The notes: a model not told the origin generated them from the letters alone. Shown: positions 24,634 through 32,339, numbered from the stretch's first letter. The stretch is DNA of 64,000 bases from RGIG7378 sp045588325 (GCA_045588325.1 JAZNEA010000057.1:1-64000); one strand, 5' to 3'. Made by a program: numbers and translations.

Positions 24634-27261
24634 ATGGCAAACAAGTATTGTTACCTCTTTACAGAGGGCGACGCCAGCATGAGAGAGCTGCTGGGCGGCA
24701 AGGGTGCTAACCTGGCCGAGATGACCAAGATTGGTCTCCCTGTACCTCAGGGATTCACAATCTCCACAGAGGCATGTACTCAGTATTACGAGGATGGCCG
24801 TCAGATCAACCCCGCAATTCAGGCAGAGATCAATGACTACATCGGCAAGATGGAGGAGATTACAGGCAAGAAGTTCGGAGACCTGGAGAATCCTCTGCTG
24901 GTTTCTGTACGTTCCGGTGCTCGCGCATCCATGCCTGGTATGATGGATACAATTTTGAACCTGGGTCTTAATGAGCAGGTTGTAGAGGTTATGGCCAGAA
25001 AGTCTGGCAATGCTCGTTGGGCATATGACTGCTACAGAAGATTCATCCAGATGTATTCCGACGTTGTTATGGAGGTGGGCAAAAAGTATTTCGAGGAGCT
25101 CACCGACAAGATGAAGGAAGAGAAGGGCGTTAAGCTGGACGTTGAACTTACAGCAGACGACCTTAAGGAACTGGCAAACCAGTTCAAGGCAGAGTACAAG
25201 GCCAAGATCGGACAGGACTTCCCTTCCGATCCCAGAGAGCAGCTCATGGGTGCTGTTAAGGCCGTATTCCGCAGCTGGGACAACCCCCGTGCTAACGTAT
25301 ACCGTCGTGACAACGATATCCCTTATTCTTGGGGTACAGCCGTTAACGTTCAGGCCATGGCATTTGGTAACATGGGCGATGACTGCGGTACTGGCGTAGC
25401 ATTCACCAGAGATCCCGCCACAGGTGAGAAGAAGCTCATGGGCGAGTTCCTGACAAATGCTCAGGGTGAGGACGTTGTAGCTGGTGTTCGTACACCAATG
25501 CCCATCGCACAGATGGCAGACAAGTTCCCCAAGGCATTTGAGCAGTTCCAGAACGTATGTCAGATTTTGGAGAACCACTACCACGACATGCAGGATATGG
25601 AGTTCACCATTGAGAATGAGAAGCTCTACATGCTGCAGACACGTAATGGTAAGAGAACAGCACAGGCAGCTCTCCAGATTGCAGTTGACCTGGTAGCTGA
25701 GGGCCACAAGACCAAGGAGGAGGCAGTCCTCATGATCGACCCTCGTAACTTGGACACATTGCTCCACCCTCAGTTTGACGTAAAGGCTCTTAAGGCCTCT
25801 ACTCCTATGGGCAAGGGCTTGGGAGCATCTCCCGGAGCCGCATGCGGACAGGTTGTATTCTCCGCAGAGGATGCAGAGGTTTGGAACAACGCAGGCAAGA
25901 AGGTTATCCTCGTTCGTCTCGAGACATCTCCCGAGGATATTACAGGTATGAAGGCAGCTCAGGGTATCCTGACAGTTCGTGGTGGTATGACATCCCACGC
26001 AGCTGTTGTTGCCCGCGGTATGGGTAAGTGCTGTGTTTCCGGTTGTGAGAAGATTGTCATGGACGAGGAGAACAAGCAGTTCTCTTTGGCAGGCAAGACA
26101 TTCCACGAGGGAGACTACATCTCCATCGATGGTTCTACAGGTAACATCTACGATGGCGTTATCCCAACAGTAGATGCTGAGATCTCCGGCAACTTTGGCA
26201 CTATCATGGGCTGGGCTGACGAGTTCCGCACACTTAAGGTCAGAACAAATGCAGATACACCTACAGATGCTAAGAAGGCTCGTGAGCTGGGCGCAGAGGG
26301 TATCGGTCTTTGCCGTACAGAGCACATGTTCTTTGAGGCAGAGAGAATTGCTGCTTTCCGTGAGATGATTTGCTCCGACACAGCAGAGGAGAGAGAGGTT
26401 GCTCTCGCTAAGATCCTGCCTTATCAGCAGTCCGACTTCGAGCCACTGTATGAGGCACTGGAGGGAACTCCTGTTTGCATCCGTTTCCTGGATCCACCAC
26501 TCCACGAGTTCGTACCCACAGAGGACGCAGACATCGAGGCATTGGCTAAGGCTCAGGGCAAGGAAGTTGACGAGATTAGGGCAATTATCACATCTCTCCA
26601 TGAGTTCAACCCCATGATGGGACACCGTGGATGCCGTCTGGCAGTAACATATCCCGAGATTGCCAAGATGCAGACAGCTGCAGTTATCCGCGCAGCTATC
26701 AACGTACAGAAGAAGCATCCTGAGTGGAAGGTTCGTCCCGAGATTATGATTCCTCTGGTAGGCGACGTTAAGGAGCTCAAGTTTGTTAAGAACGTAGTTA
26801 CAGCAACTGCAGATGCTGAGATTGCAGCAGCAGGCGTTGAGCTGGACTATGAGGTTGGTACAATGATCGAGATCCCCAGAGCATGTCTCACAGCTGATGA
26901 AATCGCAGCTAACGCAGACTTCTTCTGCTTTGGTACAAACGACCTTACTCAGATGACATACGGCTTCTCCCGTGACGATGCAGGTAAGTTCTTGAATGCC
27001 TACTACGATGGCAAGATCTTTGAGAACGATCCCTTTGCTAAGCTGGACCAGACAGGTGTTGGCAGGCTGATGAACATGGCAATTTCCTTGGGTAGACCAG
27101 TTAACCCCAACTTGCACGTAGGTATCTGCGGCGAGCACGGCGGTGATCCTACATCCGTTGAGTTCTGCCACCAGTTGGGTCTGGATTACGTATCCTGCTC
27201 ACCTTACAGAGTTCCGATTGCAAGACTTGCAGCAGCACAGGCTGCTATAAAGAGCAAGTAA
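24634..27261 (+). CDS. ppdK: Pyruvate, phosphate dikinase
   Basis: An 875-residue cytoplasmic enzyme that converts PEP, AMP and PPi to pyruvate, ATP and phosphate, often serving glycolysis or gluconeogenesis in anaerobes. The N-terminal ATP-grasp region contains GGKGANLAEM and VSVRSGARASMPGMMDT. The swivelling domain carries the phospho-His in GGMTSHAAVVARGMG. The PEP-binding TIM barrel ends in GICGEHGGDPTS with the catalytic Cys. ATG 24634 lies behind GGAGG. A very long open frame on the opposite strand is a codon-bias shadow. A strong terminator follows. Confidence 0.97.
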   Translation: MANKYCYLFTEGDASMRELLGGKGANLAEMTKIGLPVPQGFTISTEACTQYYEDGRQINPAIQAEINDYIGKMEEITGKKFGDLENPLLVSVRSGARASMPGMMDTILNLGLNEQVVEVMARKSGNARWAYDCYRRFIQMYSDVVMEVGKKYFEELTDKMKEEKGVKLDVELTADDLKELANQFKAEYKAKIGQDFPSDPREQLMGAVKAVFRSWDNPRANVYRRDNDIPYSWGTAVNVQAMAFGNMGDDCGTGVAFTRDPATGEKKLMGEFLTNAQGEDVVAGVRTPMPIAQMADKFPKAFEQFQNVCQILENHYHDMQDMEFTIENEKLYMLQTRNGKRTAQAALQIAVDLVAEGHKTKEEAVLMIDPRNLDTLLHPQFDVKALKASTPMGKGLGASPGAACGQVVFSAEDAEVWNNAGKKVILVRLETSPEDITGMKAAQGILTVRGGMTSHAAVVARGMGKCCVSGCEKIVMDEENKQFSLAGKTFHEGDYISIDGSTGNIYDGVIPTVDAEISGNFGTIMGWADEFRTLKVRTNADTPTDAKKARELGAEGIGLCRTEHMFFEAERIAAFREMICSDTAEEREVALAKILPYQQSDFEPLYEALEGTPVCIRFLDPPLHEFVPTEDADIEALAKAQGKEVDEIRAIITSLHEFNPMMGHRGCRLAVTYPEIAKMQTAAVIRAAINVQKKHPEWKVRPEIMIPLVGDVKELKFVKNVVTATADAEIAAAGVELDYEVGTMIEIPRACLTADEIAANADFFCFGTNDLTQMTYGFSRDDAGKFLNAYYDGKIFENDPFAKLDQTGVGRLMNMAISLGRPVNPNLHVGICGEHGGDPTSVEFCHQLGLDYVSCSPYRVPIARLAAAQAAIKSK

Positions 27262-27308
27262 TTGAGCCAACATGTTTTTTAGGAACATTTGAGATCCCAA
27301 AGGATTTC

Positions 27309-27395
27309 ATGAGGAAGAGCGGAAAGCTATATTATGGCGAACACCGTGCCTTCCGGTTCCCGGAAAAGCTTGAATTTAAGTTATTTCTAGTATAG
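27309..27395 (+). other. Short coding-like stretch after ppdK (unknown)
   Basis: The ~325-bp gap between ppdK and the first island gene contains a frame, open from 27261 to the stop at 27393-27395, whose only ATG is at 27309. Its composition looks protein-like (GKLYYGEHRAFRFPEKLEFK), but there is no SD. It also holds a hairpin TTCCGG-TTC-CCGGAA at ~27351-27365. It may be a gene remnant at the island edge. I do not recognise it. Confidence 0.25.
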
Positions 27396-27426
27396 GGAGT
27401 CTGTTAAAGACCCCCTATATTTTTTT
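27391..27426 (+). terminator. Strong terminator after ppdK
   Basis: TATAGGGAGTCT pairs with AGAC-CCCCTATA (27391-27418) and is followed by seven or more T. It closes the rpoZ-glyQS-ppdK unit and marks the left edge of the accessory island. Confidence 0.85.
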
Positions 27427-27489
27427 ATCAAAAATATAAGGTGCTATAAACGGATTAGTATATATGAATCTGTTGTTTGCATTTTTTTG

Positions 27490-27535
27490 AAGCGTTCGAG
27501 GTATTTTAACAAGAAAATTTCCCGAGCGCTTTTTT
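27490..27535 (+). terminator. Hairpin with T-run upstream of the first island regulator
   Basis: AAGCGTTCG (27490-27498) pairs with CGAGCGCTT (27523-27531) with one G-U, around a 24-nt loop; T continues to 27535. It lies in the leader region of the HTH gene, so it may be an attenuator rather than an end point. Confidence 0.5.
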
Positions 27536-27551
27536 GCGTTTGGGGCAAAAG

Positions 27552-27567
27552 CGGAAACATGTTTCCG
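27552..27567. promoter_or_regulatory. 16-bp perfect palindrome, candidate operator of the HTH gene
   Basis: CGGAAACATGTTTCCG is an exact palindrome 4 bp before the SD GAAGGAGG of the HTH gene. Its position fits autorepression. Confidence 0.5.
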
Positions 27568-27586
27568 GTTGAAGGAGGTTTAAAAA

Positions 27587-27922
27587 TTGTCGAGTTTTAC
27601 AGCAAAAATGATAAAAGAGGCAAGGATTAATGCTAATCTGTCACAAGAAGAAGCAGCAAAAGCGTTAGGTATTACAGACCGAACTCTAAGGTCATTTGAA
27701 AACAATCAGCATCCGGTTTCGGTTGATGATTTATTGAATATGGCTAAGCTTTATAAAACGGACGTAAGGGAGTTCATCCTAGAAAACTATGTTGAGGAAA
27801 AAGAAGAGCAGATTCTATGTAATCGGTATGGTTCTTTCCTAAAATTATATGATCAGCTATCGGATAGAGACAAGGAAGATGTAGTTTGGGTAATCAAGCA
27901 AAGAATCAATGGCACAATATAA
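27587..27922 (+). CDS. XRE-family HTH transcriptional regulator
   Basis: A 111-residue protein with an N-terminal helix-turn-helix of the Cro/C1 type (residues ~8-60). The recognition region reads LSQEEAAKALGITDRTLRSFENNQ, interrupted here only to keep it short. A TTG start at 27587 is chosen because GAAGGAGG lies 6-7 bp upstream; the next ATG at 27608 would trim the first helix. The C-terminal part is charged, with a DRDKEDVVWVIKQR helix that may dimerise. Base composition is AT-rich compared with the housekeeping genes. It is the first gene of the accessory island and probably acts on the nearby palindromes. Confidence 0.75.
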   Translation: MSSFTAKMIKEARINANLSQEEAAKALGITDRTLRSFENNQHPVSVDDLLNMAKLYKTDVREFILENYVEEKEEQILCNRYGSFLKLYDQLSDRDKEDVVWVIKQRINGTI

Positions 27923-27923
27923 A

Positions 27924-27987
27924 TATATGCTAATAGCATATACCAAAATGTGATAGAATAAGCATATGCATTACGCATATGCTTATT
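27924..27987. repeat. Cluster of GCATAT inverted repeats (operator or terminator)
   Basis: Two perfect inverted repeats lie between the HTH gene and the ankyrin-like gene. TATATGCT/AGCATATA is at 27924-27931 and 27935-27942. AATAAGCATATGC/GCATATGCTTATT is at 27957-27969 and 27975-27987. Both share ATATGC half-sites. The second could act as a terminator, but only TTTG follows. Confidence 0.5.
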
Positions 27988-28054
27988 TGTTATATACGAG
28001 ATTATATGTTGAGTGTATGCTTATATCAAGCAAGTGATATGGAGGTGTCTTTCG

Positions 28055-29278
28055 ATGTATAGAACAGAGGAAAGCAGCAAAATAGGTGAATATATTGGAA
28101 AGTTGATTGCTAGAAAGTATGGTAAGGATCGTCAGTTTGCAATTGAATATATAAAGTTAAGAGATGGGATAGATGAAGAGCCGGCCCTAGACGAAATTCA
28201 ACGTGTAGCAAACAAAATATGTCAGATGAAAAAGATCGGAAAGGGAATACAGATTAATGATTTGCCAATTCTCTCAGAGTTATTGGAAGTTTCTGTTGAT
28301 AGTATTCTCAGTGCTGGAAAGGTAGCCAAGCCAGCTCCTACCAGGACGACAAATTATTCTGTAGCTTTTTCCAAAGATAAAAAGATTTGGAAGGAATATA
28401 TTGAGAGACCGGATAAACTAATTCTAAATGAGGACGAGTACGGAAAGACAGTTATTGATTATGCGATTGAGTTCGGAAATTATGGTTTACTGAAATATTT
28501 GATTGATAACGATTATATTTATTTGATTGATGAGGATCAGCAAAAATATTGGGGAACATTTGGTTCAGGTACAACCATAGAAAGAAGACCGCCTTTTGAA
28601 TACGATTTGCTTGAATATAAGATGAAACAGAATGATAGCCTGAGAACAAGTATTATAGCTTTGGCCTTAGAGAATAAAGATTATGGGATTCTTGATGAAG
28701 CAAAGGCGAGAGAAATACCTTCCCTATATGAAGCATCTTATTTCTATGGCACAGCTCTGGATGTTAAGAAGTATTACAATCAGCAGTTTATGGATCAGGT
28801 TGCCAGGGCATCGGATGAGGTGTTGGTCTACTTCTCATCAGAATTTGAGATAGAAACTAATAGGAAAGCTTTATGCAGATTGACTTTCCCTTATTTAGGA
28901 AAGCTGATTGATATGGCAATTAAGGCCAATAGAAAAGCTACAGCAACTATGTTAAAGAATGCTTCGAAGCATAACCAAGATGTGTTAAAGGAACTGAAAA
29001 AGATTGGCAAAGCTGCTGAAGATTCATTTTCTAGTATTCGACAGTATATGGATGAAAAATCTCTTATGGAAGGAATAATGCAGGATTATCATTTTTACGA
29101 AGAGAATGATACAGTGTGCTTTCATTCGGGGATAAATTCAGCCGGGAACTTCCAGGGATTATTCTCGACTGTTGTACGAGTAAGTGTTTCATCTAAGGAT
29201 GAATATATTAAATCTTTGATTGATGATGTTAATCGTTCATATAATCAGGTTAAGGATTTTGTTTACAAGGAGGTTTGA
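28055..29278 (+). CDS. Ankyrin-like repeat protein of unknown function
   Basis: A 407-residue protein, start 28055 supported by GGAGGTG. Residues ~1-85 are helical and include QINDLPILSELLEVSVDSIL, which resembles the end of an HTH/XRE domain. Residues ~120-200 hold an ankyrin-like unit, TVIDYAIEFGNYGLLKYLID. The rest is helical with a C-terminal block I do not recognise. It has no signal peptide or membrane segment. It lies in an operon-like run with a 57-residue peptide 3 bp downstream. It is found in the AT-rich island and is probably a mobile-element or defence-associated gene; that is inference. Confidence 0.55.
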   Translation: MYRTEESSKIGEYIGKLIARKYGKDRQFAIEYIKLRDGIDEEPALDEIQRVANKICQMKKIGKGIQINDLPILSELLEVSVDSILSAGKVAKPAPTRTTNYSVAFSKDKKIWKEYIERPDKLILNEDEYGKTVIDYAIEFGNYGLLKYLIDNDYIYLIDEDQQKYWGTFGSGTTIERRPPFEYDLLEYKMKQNDSLRTSIIALALENKDYGILDEAKAREIPSLYEASYFYGTALDVKKYYNQQFMDQVARASDEVLVYFSSEFEIETNRKALCRLTFPYLGKLIDMAIKANRKATATMLKNASKHNQDVLKELKKIGKAAEDSFSSIRQYMDEKSLMEGIMQDYHFYEENDTVCFHSGINSAGNFQGLFSTVVRVSVSSKDEYIKSLIDDVNRSYNQVKDFVYKEV

Positions 29279-29281
29279 TTT

Positions 29282-29455
29282 ATGTGTAAGAGCTTTATGG
29301 ATATGGAAGACGGAGATTTTTGTTTTACTACATCTGACAATATGGCAATGGACTCTGAGGGGCATATGATGATGCGTATGGGTGATAACATGGCTATGGA
29401 TATGGACTCGGGTGAATTACATATGGTTTCTTCATGGGATGACGATGATGAATAG
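29282..29455 (+). CDS. 57-residue Met/Asp-rich small protein
   Basis: A short gene with a strong SD (AAGGAGG in the last codons of the preceding gene) and ATG at 29282. The peptide contains repeated NMAMD units (SDNMAMDSEGHMM and GDNMAMDMDSGE), and ends SSWDDDDE. About one in five residues is Met and the net charge is strongly negative. It lacks a membrane segment or signal. A metal-binding or DNA-mimic role can be imagined from the acidity and Met content, but nothing in the sequence proves either. It is translationally linked to the ankyrin-like gene. Confidence 0.6.
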   Translation: MCKSFMDMEDGDFCFTTSDNMAMDSEGHMMMRMGDNMAMDMDSGELHMVSSWDDDDE

Positions 29456-29476
29456 GTGATTTCTTTTGAATTTTCG

Positions 29477-29534
29477 TTGACGCATACGGAATCCGTGTAC
29501 ATAATAAAGGTAGGTATATACGAAATCCGTATAC
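29477..29534 (+). promoter_or_regulatory. Promoter with two direct-repeat operators for the second HTH gene
   Basis: TTGACG (29477-29482), a 17-bp spacer and CATAAT (29500-29505) form a promoter. A near-palindrome ATACGGAATCCGTGTAC (29484-29500) fills the spacer. A second copy, ATACGAAATCCGTATAC (29518-29534), sits between the -10 and the SD AGGAGG. The copies match at 15 of 17 positions and start 34 bp apart. This layout is typical of repressor autoregulation. Confidence 0.65.
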
Positions 29535-29546
29535 AGGAGGTGCAAG

Positions 29547-29819
29547 ATGAAAGACTTAGAGTATATCGTAAACGGAATCATTGTTGAAGATGAGAATAAG
29601 GCAGAGCAAGATGAAGCCAGAAAGAAAAGAATGCTTGCATCTGCTTTTGTAATGGTAAGAAACAAGACCGGTATGAATCGCAAAGAGTTTGCTGCATGGC
29701 TAGGAATACCTTATCGAACAATGCAGGATTGGGAACTCGGCAACTCACAGGTCCCTGAATATGTTCTTAGACTCGTTGCCTATAAGGTAATGATTGAAAA
29801 GGAAAGGGGGAACATATAA
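29547..29819 (+). CDS. HTH domain protein, antitoxin/regulator-like
   Basis: A 90-residue protein with a C-terminal helix-turn-helix: NRKEFAAWLGIPYRTMQDWE is the HTH core, at residues ~45-65. The N-terminal half is acidic and helical. The size and fold match small HTH proteins seen in toxin-antitoxin and ICE modules, but no toxin gene is adjacent. The SD AGGAGG precedes ATG 29547. Its promoter carries two repeats that this protein could bind. Its stop overlaps the start of the membrane protein gene by one base, so the two are co-expressed. Confidence 0.65.
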   Translation: MKDLEYIVNGIIVEDENKAEQDEARKKRMLASAFVMVRNKTGMNRKEFAAWLGIPYRTMQDWELGNSQVPEYVLRLVAYKVMIEKERGNI

Positions 29820-30124
29820 TGAGAATACTAAAAGCGATTTTGATGGCACCAGTTAGAGTGATCGTATTTTTTATCCAGCTTGTATTAACGTTGGGTGTAG
29901 CTATATTTGGCGCAGCCGGTGGCATTGTTACAAAGGCTGGAGAAATAGTAGGAGGCCTTTTGATTTTAGGATGCCTTCTTTGTGTTGCATCCGGACAGAT
30001 TTCTGGAGATATCTTTTTAAAGATGTTCCTTGGTGGAGTTGCATTCGGAGCAATCCCTGCTGCTGTTACAAAGCTTGGTGAAGAGGGAATTTTTGCTATT
30101 AAAGGTATCATAGGAAGAATTTAG
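29819..30124 (+). CDS. Small membrane protein, ICE-type (unknown)
   Basis: A 101-residue hydrophobic protein with about three membrane segments (residues ~10-35, ~38-58 and a weaker one at 65-85). It resembles the many small polytopic proteins of unknown function in clostridial conjugative elements, but I cannot name a family. It starts on the last base of the HTH gene (TAATG) behind GGGGG, so translation is coupled. It ends at a strong terminator 20 bp later. Confidence 0.5.
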   Translation: MRILKAILMAPVRVIVFFIQLVLTLGVAIFGAAGGIVTKAGEIVGGLLILGCLLCVASGQISGDIFLKMFLGGVAFGAIPAAVTKLGEEGIFAIKGIIGRI

Positions 30125-30144
30125 AAGAAAAGAGAATGCTTAGA

Positions 30145-30177
30145 GGCCAGTTCCATCAATTTGGAATTGGCCTTTTT
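30145..30177 (+). terminator. Rho-independent terminator
   Basis: GGCCAGTTCCA (30145-30155) pairs with TGGAATTGGCC (30162-30172), with one G-U pair, followed by five T. Confidence 0.9.
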
Positions 30178-30260
30178 CAATATTGTACTTTATTGAAAAA
30201 AGAGTTTGACAATCTCCTTCAATATTGTATAATGGTCTTGACCAATAATGTACATTATTG
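30178..30260 (+). promoter_or_regulatory. Promoter with CAATAWTG operator sites
   Basis: TTGACA (30206-30211), a 16-bp spacer and TATAAT (30228-30233). A perfect 18-bp palindrome CAATAATGTACATTATTG at 30243-30260 abuts the SD. A related CAATATTGTACTTTATTG lies at 30178-30195, and a half-site CAATATTG at 30220-30227. This fits repression of the next gene by a dimeric regulator. Confidence 0.6.
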
Positions 30261-30276
30261 AAGGAGATTGAAACAG

Positions 30277-30645
30277 ATGCATAATTTAGCATTACATTTA
30301 ACTGATGTTCAATATGGCGAATTATTTGTAAAATCGCAAATTGAGGGATTATCCATAGACGCTTATATAAAAAAGACACTTTTCGAAACCGATCCGGGAA
30401 TATTCACTCCTAAAGAGGCTATCAGAAGAGCTATGGAAAAATATGACATAGGGGAATATTTTGAGCTTAGGGATCTATATTCAGATGAAGAATGGTCAAG
30501 TATGGAGCGCGGAGAAAGAATTGCTTTTGGACGAAACTTTTTTTCTTTTACCAGTGTCATTGAACCAGGAAAAGTAAAACTTGTTCAAGATACGGGAAAT
30601 AATGGTAGAAGAGCAAAGTACGAATTATTAAAGAAGAAAATGTAG
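30277..30645 (+). CDS. DUF1413-like small protein
   Basis: A 122-residue protein. Residues ~60-120 match the pattern I associate with DUF1413: FELRDLYSDEEWSSMERGER, then GRNFFSF and a Tyr-containing basic tail. The N-terminal ~40 residues resemble a ribbon-helix-helix-like LHLTDVQYGELFVKSQIEG segment. A TTG at 30268 is 3 bp after the SD, so I prefer ATG 30277. Function is not established; such genes often occur in plasmids and integrative elements. It may regulate itself through the palindrome in its leader. Confidence 0.5.
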   Translation: MHNLALHLTDVQYGELFVKSQIEGLSIDAYIKKTLFETDPGIFTPKEAIRRAMEKYDIGEYFELRDLYSDEEWSSMERGERIAFGRNFFSFTSVIEPGKVKLVQDTGNNGRRAKYELLKKKM

Positions 30646-30675
30646 AGAGGAGCCTTTGTTAGGAGGGGATGCTTC

Positions 30676-31113
30676 ATGACAACAAGAGAATTGAAAGAAA
30701 AGCTTAAAAACTCTCAGGAGACATATCCAGTATCAAGTGCATATGATGCAACTCATGGTCAAAGGAAAGGTGTTCATTGGAACAATCAAAAGGAACACCT
30801 TTTGCCGTGGCTTGATGCACAGGAGACTCATGGTTATGGTGGGTTTACTAGATTAAATATCAATACGGATGCCGAAAGAATGTACAATCATCTGTCGTGT
30901 CCAGAATGTCTTTTATGGTTATGCGAAGCTTCTGGAGTGCCTTATGATGTTGTTAATGCGGCAGCTGAAAAAGCAAAGCTTCATGAAAAAGTAGTTTCCA
31001 GAGCAGCTTCAATTCGTAGAGATATACCGTGGAGTGAGGTAGAGAATAGGCTTAATATACCAATAGAGAGAACAAACACTTGCTTGGCTTTGCAAACACG
31101 TCACAATGTGTAA
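30676..31113 (+). CDS. Phage/ICE-type hypothetical protein
   Basis: A 145-residue protein similar in pattern to uncharacterised prophage proteins of gut Firmicutes: EHLLPWLDAQ, a YNHLSCPECLLWLCEASG core with two Cys, and a C-terminal RAASIRRDIPWSEVE. I know no function for the family. The SD GGAGGGG lies at the expected distance from ATG 30676. It has no signal peptide. Its neighbours are small island genes. Confidence 0.45.
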   Translation: MTTRELKEKLKNSQETYPVSSAYDATHGQRKGVHWNNQKEHLLPWLDAQETHGYGGFTRLNINTDAERMYNHLSCPECLLWLCEASGVPYDVVNAAAEKAKLHEKVVSRAASIRRDIPWSEVENRLNIPIERTNTCLALQTRHNV

Positions 31114-31213
31114 TCGTATGTTTCTGGAAAAGCGGTAGCATTTCTTCCTTTTGCCCTATTTGGGAGTTTGATCGAGAAAAAAAGGTTGGGAAATCAGTTA
31201 TAACGAACAACGC

Positions 31214-31606
31214 ATGAAGAAGAATCCAATTATTCAGAACCTCCATTTTTCGGACAAAACAGACGAATTTAAGGAAATACTTTTGGATATAGGAAAGTTT
31301 GCAACAGCAATAGAACAGCCCTATTTTGCAGATGTTTTTCGTAATGCATACGAGTCTTTGTGCGGTTCAGAAACTATCGAAGACGACAATATTCCCAAAC
31401 AACTCCCCAACGAGTTCAAATCTATATATTATGCGGTAGATAAAGCCGATGTGTTTGGTGCTATGGGGTCTTGGAACGATTCGCCGCCTTATTATGCGCA
31501 CCAAAAAGGATTGGATAAGGAATATAATGAGTTATCAAACGGTCTGCTTGTTCAAATACGCTATCATTTGATGTATGTTACCAATGAGTGTTGGAAAAGA
31601 GATTGA
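31214..31606 (+). CDS. Immunity-protein-like gene
   Basis: A 130-residue protein containing ADVFGAMGSWNDSPP followed by a Tyr/Glu helix and ITNEC-like end (YVTNECW). This DVFG.MGSWND pattern recalls immunity proteins of polymorphic toxin systems, but I could not check it against a profile. No SD is evident before ATG 31214. It has no neighbouring toxin, which would make it an orphan immunity gene, like the one at 34604. Confidence in the reading frame is moderate, and in the function low. Confidence 0.4.
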   Translation: MKKNPIIQNLHFSDKTDEFKEILLDIGKFATAIEQPYFADVFRNAYESLCGSETIEDDNIPKQLPNEFKSIYYAVDKADVFGAMGSWNDSPPYYAHQKGLDKEYNELSNGLLVQIRYHLMYVTNECWKRD

Positions 31607-31675
31607 GTACCATCTCCATCTTTGCGTGCAACAACTATTAAGAGCAAATAATAGGACAAGCTTAATAGACAAATT

Positions 31676-31710
31676 AAATCTCCCTACTGAGAAAGCGGTG
31701 GGGAGATTTT
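31676..31710 (+). terminator. Rho-independent terminator
   Basis: AAATCTCCCTAC (31676-31687) pairs with GTGGGGAGATTT (31698-31709) with one G-U, followed by TTTTGCTTTT. Confidence 0.85.
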
Positions 31711-31793
31711 GCTTTTGTTGAATTATCAGAGTTCTTATATTATGCTTATGGTGTAGAGCAGATAAAGGTGTGTTCCTGAGTTGGAGTAGATAT

Positions 31794-32279
31794 ATGATCG
31801 TTTCATTTGATTTGGATGATACCCTTTTTGTTTCACCAGACAGGGCAAAAACAGAAAAAGAGTTAGTCTTTCCTTTGAATAAGATCTATAAGGAGAGAAT
31901 GAGACAGGGGACAAGAGACCTGTTCCAGCAGCTACATGCAAGAAACATTGACACATGGATATATACGACGTCCTTTCGAACAGAAAAGTATATTCGGAGA
32001 TTGTTTAAGCACTATGGCATAAAAATCACGAATGTTGTTAATGGGGAAAAACATTTAAAAGAGGTCCAGGGAATCAAAAAGGATCCCATGCCGTCGAAAT
32101 ATCCTTCGAGATATCGTATTGATTTGCATATAGATGACGATATTTCCGTCGCACAAAATGGCAAATTGTATGGCTTTAAGGTGCTAATTATTAAGGAAGA
32201 AGATGATGAATGGGCATCTAGTATTCTGGCAACCGTGGACGGAATGTTGCAACGAACCAAGCAAGGAAAATCGGAATAG
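31794..32279 (+). CDS. HAD-superfamily hydrolase, small
   Basis: A 161-residue haloacid dehalogenase-type phosphatase. Motif I is FDLDDT (nucleophile D6, acid D8), motif II is the TTSF region, and motif IV is an acidic LHIDDDIS. It lacks an obvious large cap domain, so it would act on protein or other bulky substrates. Such HAD genes often stand beside toxin-immunity cassettes. ATG 31794 follows TTGGAGT; an earlier GTG at 31770 is in frame but has no better SD. Confidence 0.6.
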   Translation: MIVSFDLDDTLFVSPDRAKTEKELVFPLNKIYKERMRQGTRDLFQQLHARNIDTWIYTTSFRTEKYIRRLFKHYGIKITNVVNGEKHLKEVQGIKKDPMPSKYPSRYRIDLHIDDDISVAQNGKLYGFKVLIIKEEDDEWASSILATVDGMLQRTKQGKSE

Positions 32280-32339
32280 CTAAGTATATTGTTATCTTTT
32301 TGTAAAATGATATATTTTTTATGTAAGGAGGATTGTTTT

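Noticed and set aside
24601..27171. 856-codon open frame on the minus strand opposite ppdK
   Set aside because: It mirrors the ppdK codon pattern, its translation is rich in Cys, Leu and His without recognisable domains, and ppdK on the + strand is complete with all motifs.
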